Source: Acidicapsa acidisoli (lineage in GTDB: Bacteria > Acidobacteriota > Terriglobia > Terriglobales > Acidobacteriaceae). Taken from it: a stretch of DNA of 64,000 bases. The position numbers and the translations under genes are program-made. The notes beneath the pieces were generated by a model. The model was given only the letters and a program-made list of their open reading frames with translations. It did no database searches and was not told the DNA's origin. Below are positions 1 through 8,236 of the stretch, one piece after another. Location: the NCBI RefSeq assembly GCF_025685625.1, contig NZ_JAGSYI010000001.1, forward strand, positions 1,922,001-1,986,000, in the 5' to 3' direction. Numbering within the stretch: the stretch's first letter is position 1; each line of letters starts with the position of its first letter.

Positions 1-786
1 CCCAATCGTTTTCAGTTCTGCCAGCAGCATCTCCGTCGGAATATTGCCCACCAGTTCATCCTGCGCAAAGGGACATCCGCCAAGTCCGCCAATCGCCGCA
101 TCGAATCGTCGGCAGCCCACCTTGTAGGCTGCGCGAACTTTCGCCGCAGATTCTTCAGGCCGCGCATGCAGATGCACCCCAATTTCGATCTCCTCTAACT
201 CCGCAACGACTCTGGCCACACTCTCCATGATTTGCGATGGAGTGGCGAGACCCACCGTGTCTGCCAGCGAGATCTGGCGCACTCCAAGTTCGACCAGACG
301 ATCACAGGCATCCGTCAATTTATCTATGTCCCACTTATCTCCGTATGGATTGCCAAAGGCCATCGAAACATAGGCCACCAGACCCAGTCCAGCGTTGCTC
401 GCCATCTTAGTAATCTGCTGCAAAACCTCAAGCGCCTCTTCCGGCGTTTGATTCTGATTCCTTTTCAGAAACTGCGGCGAGATGGAGTAGGGAAAACCCA
501 AAGTCTGTACTGCTTCTGTCCGGATGGCCCGATCGGCTCCCTTCGCATTCACCACAATCCCGATCAATTCGACCCCATCCGGACGATCAAGAGACTTCAG
601 CACCTCTTCCGAGTCAGCCATCTGCGGCACAGCAGCAGGCGAAACGAAGCTGACCGCATCAATGTGCGTAAATCCAGCTGCTATCAACCTCTGCAGATAG
701 ACGGTCTTCACGGCGGCCGGTATCAACGCAGGCAAACCCTGCCACGCATCCCGCGGGCACTCCACAATTTTGACTAACTCACCCAT
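1..786 (-). CDS. Hydroxymethylglutaryl-CoA lyase (3' end outside window)
   Basis: Cleaves HMG-CoA to acetyl-CoA and acetoacetate, the last step of leucine breakdown, in the cytoplasm. Reading the minus strand from the ATG at 786 gives an uninterrupted 262-codon frame beginning MGELVKIVECPRDAWQGLP and running off the window edge. It contains the TIM-barrel metal-site segment HLHAR and the family signature GGLGGCPFA with the catalytic cysteine, about 25 residues before the edge. The ATG lies 4 bases after the stop of the acyl-CoA dehydrogenase, so the genes are probably translated from one mRNA. The family is usually about 300 residues, so some 40 residues are missing. Homocitrate synthase-type relatives are less likely because of the GGLGGCP signature and the operon context. 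Confidence 0.9.
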   Translation of the reverse strand, partial: MGELVKIVECPRDAWQGLPALIPAAVKTVYLQRLIAAGFTHIDAVSFVSPAAVPQMADSEEVLKSLDRPDGVELIGIVVNAKGADRAIRTEAVQTLGFPYSISPQFLKRNQNQTPEEALEVLQQITKMASNAGLGLVAYVSMAFGNPYGDKWDIDKLTDACDRLVELGVRQISLADTVGLATPSQIMESVARVVAELEEIEIGVHLHARPEESAAKVRAAYKVGCRRFDAAIGGLGGCPFAQDELVGNIPTEMLLAELKTIG

Positions 787-790
787 TCGA

Positions 791-1981
791 TCACCCGCGC
801 GATGGATACACCTTCAGAATCTCTCTGGCAATGACCATCCGCTGTATTTCGCTCGTACCCTCGCCGATGGTGCATAGCTTGACGTCTCGATAAAACTTCT
901 CCGCTGGATAGTCCTTGATAAATCCATAGCCTCCAAACAACTGCACCGCGTCGTTACAGATTCGCACCGCCACTTCGCTTGCCATTAGCTTGGCCATAGC
1001 CGATTCACGCGTAATCTTTCGCCCCGCATCCTTCAGCACAGCAGCGCGCTGCGTGAGCAGCCGGGCCGCGTCGAGCTCCGTCGCCATATCCGCGAGCTTC
1101 CATTGAATACCTTGAAACTCCGCGATCGCCTTGCCAAACTGCCGTCGCTCCTTGACGTATTTAAGCGCGGCATCGAGAGCCCCGCGTCCGATGCCAAGCG
1201 ACAGCGCTGCAATCGAAATCCTTCCGCCATCCAGAACCCGCATCGCGTCAATGAATCCTTCGCCTTCAGCGCCAAGCAGGTTTTCACCGGGTATCTCGCA
1301 GTCCTCGAAGATCAATTCGCTGGTGTCGCTCGCCCTCAACCCCAGCTTGTTCTCTTTCTTCCCCGGGCGGAACCCGGGCGTCCCCTTCTCGACGACAAAC
1401 GCCGACAATCCATGCGTGCCCTTGCTCTTGTCGGTGACCGCGATGACGACTGCAACGTCCGCATAGTGCCCGTTGGTGATGAACGTCTTGTTCCCGTTCA
1501 ATACGTATCGATCGCCTTTCTTGACCGCGACCGTCCGTGCGCTGCCTGCATCCGAGCCGGAGCCCGGTTCGGTCAGCCCCCATGCTGCGAGCCACTCGCC
1601 GCTTGCAAGCAGCGGCACATACTTTCTTTTCTGTTGCTCGTTTCCCGCAAGGAAGATATGATTCGTACCCAGCGAGTTATGCGCGGCAACCGTGAGGCCA
1701 AGAGATCCATCGACAGCCGATAGTTCTTCGATGGCCAGCACATAGTCGACATACCCCAAGCCCGCGCCGCCGTACTCCTGCGGGAATATGATCCCCAGCA
1801 GACCCATCGTGCCGAGTTTCTTAACCGCCGCCAGCGGGAACTCGCTGGTCTCATCCCACGCCATCACGTTCGGCGCAATCTCGCGCGCGGCGAACGCACG
1901 AATCTCCCGCCGAAGATGTTCCTGATCCTCGGTTAGCACGAAGGGATAAAGATTCACATCGGTTTCAAGATCAAGGCTCAC
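791..1981 (-). CDS. Acyl-CoA dehydrogenase
   Basis: FAD-dependent alpha,beta-dehydrogenation of an acyl-CoA thioester. The 396-residue product has the full family layout: N-terminal helical domain, the FAD-binding [14 protein letters not shown] strand region, and the C-terminal [17 protein letters not shown] motif. The Glu in GEGT is the catalytic-base position of short/medium-chain enzymes; true isovaleryl-CoA dehydrogenases normally carry Ala/Gly there and use another Glu, so the substrate is not certain even though the neighbours are leucine-pathway genes. I chose the GTG at 1981 because GAGGAG sits six bases before it; an in-frame GTG at 2005 would add 8 residues. It lies between the carboxyltransferase and HMG-CoA lyase genes, all on the minus strand. 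Confidence 0.93.
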   Translation of the reverse strand: MSLDLETDVNLYPFVLTEDQEHLRREIRAFAAREIAPNVMAWDETSEFPLAAVKKLGTMGLLGIIFPQEYGGAGLGYVDYVLAIEELSAVDGSLGLTVAAHNSLGTNHIFLAGNEQQKRKYVPLLASGEWLAAWGLTEPGSGSDAGSARTVAVKKGDRYVLNGNKTFITNGHYADVAVVIAVTDKSKGTHGLSAFVVEKGTPGFRPGKKENKLGLRASDTSELIFEDCEIPGENLLGAEGEGFIDAMRVLDGGRISIAALSLGIGRGALDAALKYVKERRQFGKAIAEFQGIQWKLADMATELDAARLLTQRAAVLKDAGRKITRESAMAKLMASEVAVRICNDAVQLFGGYGFIKDYPAEKFYRDVKLCTIGEGTSEIQRMVIAREILKVYPSRG

Positions 1982-2086
1982 TGTTCGCTCCTCTACGCAT
2001 CGCACACCGGATATTGGACGATGCCTTCCATCTCAGTAAGATGCCGTTCTTTCTCGTCCGGTGTTTCCTCCAAAGCGTACTGACAA

Positions 2087-3820
2087 TCAGGTCTGCAATA
2101 TCCCGGGGTTAAACTTCGGCACTTCCGGATTCAGAGCGCAAGCCTCAAGTGCTGTGATCAATACATCCCTCGTCTTTGCCGGATCGATAATTGCGTCAAT
2201 CCAGAGCCGCGCCGCACCATAGCGCGGGTCAGCCTGTGCATCGTAGGTCGCCTTGATCTCGTCATACAGAGCTTTCCTTTCGGGCTCCGACAAGACGTTT
2301 CCACCTCGCTCCATCTGTTTGGCGCGAACCTCCGCCAGCGTACTCGCGGCCGACGCCCCGCTCATCACCGCGTAGCGCGCCGTCGGCCACGCAAAAAGAA
2401 AGCGCGGATCATAAGCCTTCCCGCACATCGCATAGTGTCCGGCTCCAAAGCTCCCACCAACGATGACCGCGATCTTGGGCACAACGCTCGTACTCACAGC
2501 CGACACCATCTTTGCCCCGGCGCGAATGATTCCCGACCACTCCGCGTCCTTGCCGACCATGAAGCCGTTGACATCGTGCAAAAACACCAACGGGACGAGG
2601 TTCTGATTGCAGTCCATAATGAACCGCGCAGCTTTCTGAGCGCCCTCGGTATAGATCACTCCGCCAACCTCAATGCGTTTCATCCCCGCTGCCGGACCCA
2701 TCGCCACCGTCTGGCTCTGGTTGGTTTTTTGATTGGCGACAATCCCAACAGCCCGCCCGCCGATCCACGCATATCCGCACAAAACCGTTCTTCCAAAATC
2801 TGCCTTGTACTCGTCGAACTCGCTTCGATCCACGATTCGCGCAATCACTTCCCGCATGTCGTAGACATTGCTGGCTCCCGGCGCGGGATCGAGCAAGCTA
2901 TACAGATGCTCAGCCTCATACTTTGGCGCATCGCGATATGCATCGAACTCCACTCGCTGAAAGGTCTCGGGTGCCGCACAGCGAGGGCGCCGTTTCCCCA
3001 TCTTGGCGACCAGTGAGCGCAAGCGCGCCAGGCAATGCGGATCGTCCGGCTCCTTGAAGTCCACAGTTCCCGAGATCTCGGCGTGCATCGCCGCGCCGCC
3101 CAGCTCCTCCGGGTCGGTCTTCTGCCCAATCGCAGCCTGCACCAGCGAAGGTCCGGCCAGAAACAAACCGGAGCCTTCAGTCATCAACACAGTGTCTGTC
3201 ATCACGGGCAGGTATGCGCCCCCGGCCACGCACATGCCCATAATCGCCGTGATCTGCGGGATTCCCAGCGAACTCATCACTGCATTGTTGCGGAAGACTC
3301 GTCCAAAATCGTCGGTATCCGGAAAGACATCTTCCTGCAGTGGCAAAAAAACACCGGCAGAATCGACCAGATAAATCGTCGGAATCCGGTTCTCAAGAGC
3401 GATGGTCTGGGCGCGCAACACCTTTTTCGCTGTCATGGGGAAAAACGCGCCGGCCTTCACAGTAGCGTCGTTTGCGATCACCATGCACAGCCGGCCGCTC
3501 ACTCGCCCCAAGCCGGTAACAACACCCGCTCCGGGAGCGCCACCGTATTCGCCATACATGCCATGCGCAGCCCACAGCCCCAACTCGAAGAGTTCCGTAC
3601 TCTCATCAAGCAAAAGGCCAAGACGCTCTCGTACAGTCAGTCTCCCCTTGGCGTGCTGTGCCGCAGTGGCCTTCGCTCCACCTCCCAGGTGAATCGACTC
3701 TTCTTCCAGGCGTAACGCGGTCATGAATGCCGCCAGCGCCTCTCGATTTGCGTTCATCCTTGGAGTCCGCAAATCAAGCTTGGACGCCAGGCAGTTATCA
3801 AACTTCATGTCATCCGGCAT
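2087..3820 (-). CDS. Acyl-CoA carboxylase carboxyltransferase (methylcrotonyl-CoA carboxylase beta-type)
   Basis: Transfers CO2 from carboxybiotin to an acyl-CoA, most likely 3-methylcrotonyl-CoA given the neighbouring HMG-CoA lyase. At 577 residues it matches the MCC beta length and has both crotonase-like halves: the N-terminal half with RLTVRERLGLLLDE, GVVTGLGRVSGR and the GMCVAGGAYLPVMTD loop, and the C-terminal half with VFLHDVNGFMVG and GGSFGAGHYAMCG. The ATG at 3820 has a GGGACGG stretch upstream; an in-frame ATG at 3808 is equally compatible with the usual family start. No biotin carboxylase/carrier subunit is in the window; it may lie beyond the lyase. Propionyl- or geranyl-CoA carboxylase are the alternatives. 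Confidence 0.9.
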   Translation of the reverse strand: MPDDMKFDNCLASKLDLRTPRMNANREALAAFMTALRLEEESIHLGGGAKATAAQHAKGRLTVRERLGLLLDESTELFELGLWAAHGMYGEYGGAPGAGVVTGLGRVSGRLCMVIANDATVKAGAFFPMTAKKVLRAQTIALENRIPTIYLVDSAGVFLPLQEDVFPDTDDFGRVFRNNAVMSSLGIPQITAIMGMCVAGGAYLPVMTDTVLMTEGSGLFLAGPSLVQAAIGQKTDPEELGGAAMHAEISGTVDFKEPDDPHCLARLRSLVAKMGKRRPRCAAPETFQRVEFDAYRDAPKYEAEHLYSLLDPAPGASNVYDMREVIARIVDRSEFDEYKADFGRTVLCGYAWIGGRAVGIVANQKTNQSQTVAMGPAAGMKRIEVGGVIYTEGAQKAARFIMDCNQNLVPLVFLHDVNGFMVGKDAEWSGIIRAGAKMVSAVSTSVVPKIAVIVGGSFGAGHYAMCGKAYDPRFLFAWPTARYAVMSGASAASTLAEVRAKQMERGGNVLSEPERKALYDEIKATYDAQADPRYGAARLWIDAIIDPAKTRDVLITALEACALNPEVPKFNPGILQT

Positions 3821-3886
3821 GAAACCGTCCCAGAAGCATCAAAAGCCTTCGCGGAACACTTGTCAACCATTCCTCCTCATGCTCGC

Positions 3887-4216
3887 TTATGTCGTTGATG
3901 CAGAGCGCGCACTCTCAACCCGGGCGTGCAACAGCTTCTTCGCGTGTTCCAGGACTTGCTTCCGCTCCGGAGTCAGGTTCTTGCCTGCTCGATTGATGTA
4001 AAACGTAAGCATCCGCATTCCCGACGCTGGTCCTTTTTGGGAAACCTCCTTAGAGGCGAGTTCCCGTACGATGGACTCCGCATCCTAGTTGAATAAATCC
4101 TCGCGCGGATGAGTCGAGTCCGTATCCACTTTCGCGGACCATTTTTTGGCTGGCTCGCCGCCGGTTGATTTGCTGGCGGTTGACTTAGTTTTCCCATCTG
4201 TCTTTTGCGATTTCAT
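3887..4216 (-). pseudogene. DUF3175 protein gene interrupted by one in-frame amber codon
   Basis: The minus strand from ATG 4216 reads 43 codons (Lys/Ser-rich tail, then KKWSAKVDTDSTHPREDLFN), meets TAG at 4087-4085, and continues in the same frame DAESIVRELASKEVSQKGPA then SGMRMLTFYINRAGKNLTPE to TAA at 3889-3887. Both halves resemble the small basic DUF3175 family (KWS..VT..S.., then MLTFYINRAGKNL), and the frame is otherwise intact over 110 codons, so a single base change (for example AAG to TAG) broke it. Function of the family is unknown. It lies just downstream of ligD-ku on the same strand. A sequencing error or amber readthrough would restore a 109-residue protein. Confidence 0.72.
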
Positions 4217-4316
4217 CTCTCCTACATTCCCCCTTCTCTCGTATTCCGTTGACATATCTTTTGAATTACCCCAGAAACCGTCATCAGGACCGGATGAAGT
4301 TATGCGAGTAGAGGTC

Positions 4317-7115
4317 TTATAGGTCCAACGCCCGCTTGCTCAGTTTCTGGCGACTCGTAGGAAGCTGCTTCCATGGGTCGTGAGCAAGGCGCGATCTCCA
4401 GGTGGGATAGTCCGAGACATGAAAGACGGGGCGATCTTCGAGCTTCAGCTCGTTCCAACTGAGCGGCAGAGATACCGGGGCTCCGGCGCGAGCGCGTGGG
4501 CTAAATGCAGCGACCGCGGTAGCACTGCGTTCGTTGCGCAGGTAGTCCAGATAGATCTTGCCCACTCGTGCGGACTTCGTCATCTTGGTCAGATAGAGCG
4601 CCGGATTGGACGTCTCAAGCTCAAGAACGAAGCCGTGCGCGAACTGCTTGATCGCGGCCCATTCGTGATCGGGCTCGATGGGAGCAACAATGTGGAGCCC
4701 CTTCCCCCCGGTCAACTTCAGAAAAGATTCGAGACCAAGCTTTTTGAGCCGCTTCCTTACCTCGATAGCTGTGTCGGCAAGGGTACGCCAAGAGATTGCC
4801 GTGTCCGGATCGAGGTCGAATATGATGCGGTCCGGGTGTTCGAGATCGTCATTTTTAGAGCCCCACGGATGCAGTTCGAGGACGCCCATCTGGGCCAGGC
4901 CAGCCAAGGCTTCCGGCGTGGAGAGCGTGATGTAAGGCTCAGGTTTGCCGGTCTTCTTGTCAGGCACATCAATGGTCTCGACCGCCGGCGGAAGCGTCGG
5001 GCTTGTGTGCCTCTGGAAAAAGCACGGCTTCGTGGAGCCTTCCGGACACCGCACGAGGGACAGGGGACGTCCGGCGATCTGGGGCAGCATATGCGGAGCG
5101 ATGGCCCAGTAGTAATCGGCCAATTGTTGCTTCGTAAGATTCGATTCGGCATCAATGGTCTTATTCGGATGGGTAAGACGGACCGGTGCGTGGTCGAGCG
5201 ATACCCGGTTCTTCGATGGAGTCTCAGTTTGAACTGTTCTGGCCGCCAAAGGTGGCGGAGCGGAGTGAGACGCTCGCTTGGATCTCGAGTTTGTTCGCGA
5301 GTTTTGACGCTCGGTGCGGGACTTAAGCACAGGTTCCTCCCTGCGGACTTCGCTCGCAGGCTTATCCTCGCGCAAACCCTGGAAAGACGCCTGACGCACG
5401 AGGTTATCCGCAGTCCAAGTGGCAAACCGCACCTGCGCGACCAGAGCAGGCTTGACCCAGATCGCTCCTCTGCGGGCCTCCTCGGGTGTGTGTGCGAACG
5501 GATTGCTCGAACGTCGCAGATCTTCCAACTGCTTGCGGATGAGGGTATGGGTCTTTTGAGTGAAGCCCGTTCCAGTGCGACCCGCGTAGATCAGCTTTTT
5601 AGAAGCATCGTAGTAGCCCAGCAGCAGCGAGCCGATACCGTGAATGCCGGCATGTCCCTTCGCTGGCAAGGTAAAGCCTCCGATCACGAACTCCTGCTCA
5701 TGGACGCACTTCAGTTTGATCCAGGAGGCCGTGCGCCCCGAGTTATAAGGCGCATCGGCACGTTTCGCGATGATCCCTTCCGCATGCAGTTCACATGCCT
5801 TCTCGAAGATTGCTGACGCATCGGAATTCAGATGCTCGGAGAAACGGAGATCCTGTCCTGCCTTCTTAAACAGTCCCGCAAGCAGCGCTTTGCGATCGCT
5901 GAGAGGCGCGTTGCGAAGATTGTGACCATTGAGATGCAGCAAGTCGAAGAGGAAGTATGTAAGCGGCTTCCTTACGCCCTCCTGAAAGGCAGCCTGCAGG
6001 TCTGCGAAACTCGTAGTACCGTCGTCGCTTAGCACCACCACCTCTCCATCCAGCAGAGCCGACTGTACAGGCAGTGCGGAGACCTCCGAGGCAATCGTCT
6101 TCATGCGATGCGTCCAGTCGAGTCCAGTGCGCGTGAGGAGTTTAATTTCGCCCTGATCCAGACGGGCCTGGATGCGATATCCGTCGAGCTTGAGCTCATT
6201 GAGCCAGTCCGTACCCGCAGGCGGCCGAGTTGCCTGTGTGGCAAGTTGCGGAGAGATAAAGCCGGGCAAAGACTCTTTCGGATAGTTAGAAAGAGAAGGC
6301 GAAAAGCTGCTCTTCATCTCCTTTGTATCTTTGCTGTGCAAGCCGCCTCCATTGGCCGTGGCCTTGGAGTTCCACACATGGTCTTCGTTCGCGGCGATCT
6401 GCTCAATCGAACGCTTTGTGACAACAGAGTCGGGCGCAGTTTCCGTGATGGGTTTGTCTTTCTCTGTACGCTCAAAGGAATCGTGTTCTTTGATCAGCAG
6501 CCAGTTTGGCTTTTTCGCATTCGCAGCCTTCCCGCCCATCCGGACAAACGCCCAGTTACCCTTCAATTTCGTGCCATGCAGGGTGAACTTAAGCGAGCCT
6601 GCATGCAGACCGGCGTCGACATCGGTATGCCCGGCCTGCGGCTCCCATGTGCCCTGATCCCAAAGCATAACGGTCCCACCCCCGTATTGGCCCTGAGGGA
6701 TGATGCCCTCAAAGCCCCCGTAGTCCATAGGATGGTCTTCCACCTGCACAGCAAGGCGGCGATCGCCAGGATAGTAGCTGGGACCCTTGGCGCACGCCCA
6801 GCTCTTCAAGACTCCGTTCCAGCCAAGGCGAAAGTCGTAGTGGAGGTGCGACGCCGCATGTTTCTGGATCACGAACGGAAGTCCAGTTTCCGCCCCTGAT
6901 CTCTTGCTCGAAGAGCTTTTCTCGCTTTTCAAATCGGTGCCGCTGGGCTCAGACGTGATACCGAAGTCCCGCATCGATCGATAGCGCGCCAGTTGCTGAT
7001 TGACAGCCTCCGACGCAGTCTCGCGCTTCGTTGCAGCTCCAGCTTCTCTTGCGGGCACATGCTTGGCTGTGCGTTTTTTCGCGGATTTGCCGGGTTCTTT
7101 CTTTGTGGTGGGCAT
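4317..7115 (-). CDS. ligD: Multidomain NHEJ DNA ligase D
   Basis: ATP-dependent DNA ligase that processes and seals double-strand breaks with Ku. The 932-residue protein has the order phosphoesterase - ligase - polymerase. The 3'-phosphoesterase domain (about 78-215) shows HLHYDFRL and VEDHPMDYGGFEG. The ligase domain begins near 285 with the nucleotidyl-transfer motif ELKLDGYR, whose Lys is about residue 309, and ends with the OB fold near 600. A basic, Ser/Thr-rich linker (about 605-645) leads to the archaeo-eukaryotic-primase-type polymerase domain (about 650-930) with LHPWGSKNDDLEHPDR and the metal-binding FDLDPD. The first 75 residues are a Lys/Ala-rich tail. Its start is 7 bases past the ku stop, so both are probably one transcript. 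Confidence 0.97.
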   Translation of the reverse strand: MPTTKKEPGKSAKKRTAKHVPAREAGAATKRETASEAVNQQLARYRSMRDFGITSEPSGTDLKSEKSSSSKRSGAETGLPFVIQKHAASHLHYDFRLGWNGVLKSWACAKGPSYYPGDRRLAVQVEDHPMDYGGFEGIIPQGQYGGGTVMLWDQGTWEPQAGHTDVDAGLHAGSLKFTLHGTKLKGNWAFVRMGGKAANAKKPNWLLIKEHDSFERTEKDKPITETAPDSVVTKRSIEQIAANEDHVWNSKATANGGGLHSKDTKEMKSSFSPSLSNYPKESLPGFISPQLATQATRPPAGTDWLNELKLDGYRIQARLDQGEIKLLTRTGLDWTHRMKTIASEVSALPVQSALLDGEVVVLSDDGTTSFADLQAAFQEGVRKPLTYFLFDLLHLNGHNLRNAPLSDRKALLAGLFKKAGQDLRFSEHLNSDASAIFEKACELHAEGIIAKRADAPYNSGRTASWIKLKCVHEQEFVIGGFTLPAKGHAGIHGIGSLLLGYYDASKKLIYAGRTGTGFTQKTHTLIRKQLEDLRRSSNPFAHTPEEARRGAIWVKPALVAQVRFATWTADNLVRQASFQGLREDKPASEVRREEPVLKSRTERQNSRTNSRSKRASHSAPPPLAARTVQTETPSKNRVSLDHAPVRLTHPNKTIDAESNLTKQQLADYYWAIAPHMLPQIAGRPLSLVRCPEGSTKPCFFQRHTSPTLPPAVETIDVPDKKTGKPEPYITLSTPEALAGLAQMGVLELHPWGSKNDDLEHPDRIIFDLDPDTAISWRTLADTAIEVRKRLKKLGLESFLKLTGGKGLHIVAPIEPDHEWAAIKQFAHGFVLELETSNPALYLTKMTKSARVGKIYLDYLRNERSATAVAAFSPRARAGAPVSLPLSWNELKLEDRPVFHVSDYPTWRSRLAHDPWKQLPTSRQKLSKRALDL

Positions 7116-7121
7116 AGCGTG

Positions 7122-8054
7122 TCACGCAGACTTGCGACGGGACTTGGACTTGGTTTCGGGCTTCACGAGCTGCGGACCTTTCTTCGGTGCAGCGGTCTTT
7201 TTCTTAGCCGGCTTCGATTCAGGCGTATCGTCTGAGGCACTCGCTCCCGACCGGACGCTCCTGCGCAATGCGTCCATCAGGTTGATCACCTTACCCGCGC
7301 TAGCAGCGGGCTCGTTCTTCTGCAGCGGCGCGTGGTTGACCTTTGCCTCGACCATCTCTTTCAGCGCCGCCTCGTACTCGTCATGAAACTTCTCAGGGGC
7401 GAATTTCGCGGCCTTGCGTTGGATCAACTCTTTAGCCAGCGTGAGCTGGTCAGCGTCGATCTGCGTTTTCTTGATCTCCGAGAAGTACTCAGCAGGGTCA
7501 CGAAGCTCCTCCGCATAGCGGAGCGTATAGGCCATCATGCCCCTGCCGCCTGCGTCCTCATCTTTCGCCTCGGGCGGTGCTGAGATCGCAACCAGATGCT
7601 CGCGGCCTCCAAAGGCGATCTTGCCCAACGCCGCTTTCTTCGTCGACTGAAGAGCCTTGCGAATGACTGTGAACGCCTCCGTCTGGTTCTCGCCCTCAGG
7701 GACGACAAAGTACGGCTTCTCAAAAAGTTCAGGGTCCAGCTCATCCAGGCTGACGAACTGCGAGACAGCTATCGTATTCCGGGACGGAATGCGGAGGTTT
7801 TCAATCTCCGAGGGCTCGATGACGACATACTCGCCCTTGCGGTACTCGTAGCCTTTGACGATGTCGTCCTTTTCCACCGGATTTCCGTCCGCACCGTCGT
7901 CGCCCGTGACCTTCTGATGGTGGATTCGCTCTCCGGTCTTGCGTGAGAGTTGATGAAAGCGAATCTCACTTTTCGCTTCCACTGCTGGAAAGAGCTTCAC
8001 GCCAAACGATACGAGCGATATCTGAATGTGGCCGGACCAGAATGGGCGGGGCAT
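7122..8054 (-). CDS. ku: Non-homologous end-joining protein Ku
   Basis: Homodimeric ring that binds DNA ends and recruits LigD. The product, 310 residues from the ATG at 8054, starts MPRPFWSGHIQISLVSFGVK, the usual Ku N-terminus; an upstream GTG/ATG extension to 8093 adds 13 residues that do not fit the family. The bridge-and-ring core covers roughly residues 5-240 (IEPSEIENLRIPSRNTIAVSQF, DPELFEKPYFVVPEG, RYAEELRDPAEYF). The last 60 residues are a Lys/Ala/Pro-rich basic tail ending KSKSRRKSA, of the kind that contacts DNA. ku is upstream of ligD with a 6-base gap and both are on the minus strand. Confidence 0.96.
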   Translation of the reverse strand: MPRPFWSGHIQISLVSFGVKLFPAVEAKSEIRFHQLSRKTGERIHHQKVTGDDGADGNPVEKDDIVKGYEYRKGEYVVIEPSEIENLRIPSRNTIAVSQFVSLDELDPELFEKPYFVVPEGENQTEAFTVIRKALQSTKKAALGKIAFGGREHLVAISAPPEAKDEDAGGRGMMAYTLRYAEELRDPAEYFSEIKKTQIDADQLTLAKELIQRKAAKFAPEKFHDEYEAALKEMVEAKVNHAPLQKNEPAASAGKVINLMDALRRSVRSGASASDDTPESKPAKKKTAAPKKGPQLVKPETKSKSRRKSA

Positions 8055-8236
8055 AGCTGTGCATCTCCCCTTGTTTGGGTGCATATCGAGCAATAAGGGA
8101 TGCCTGCCTGCGGCTCAACGGAATGCAAGCCGGCAGCATTCCAGTTTTGAGTTGATCTGCAACAGCGATGCAGTTATATAATTGGCTGGCCAGAAAACGT
8201 TTCCGCGCAGCCGCTGTCTCCCGAGGAGAAGATCGC

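Noticed and set aside
232-777. 181-codon open frame on the plus strand
   Set aside because: Exactly antisense to the HMG-CoA lyase gene, no ribosome site and Arg/His-rich composition typical of a shadow frame in GC-rich DNA.
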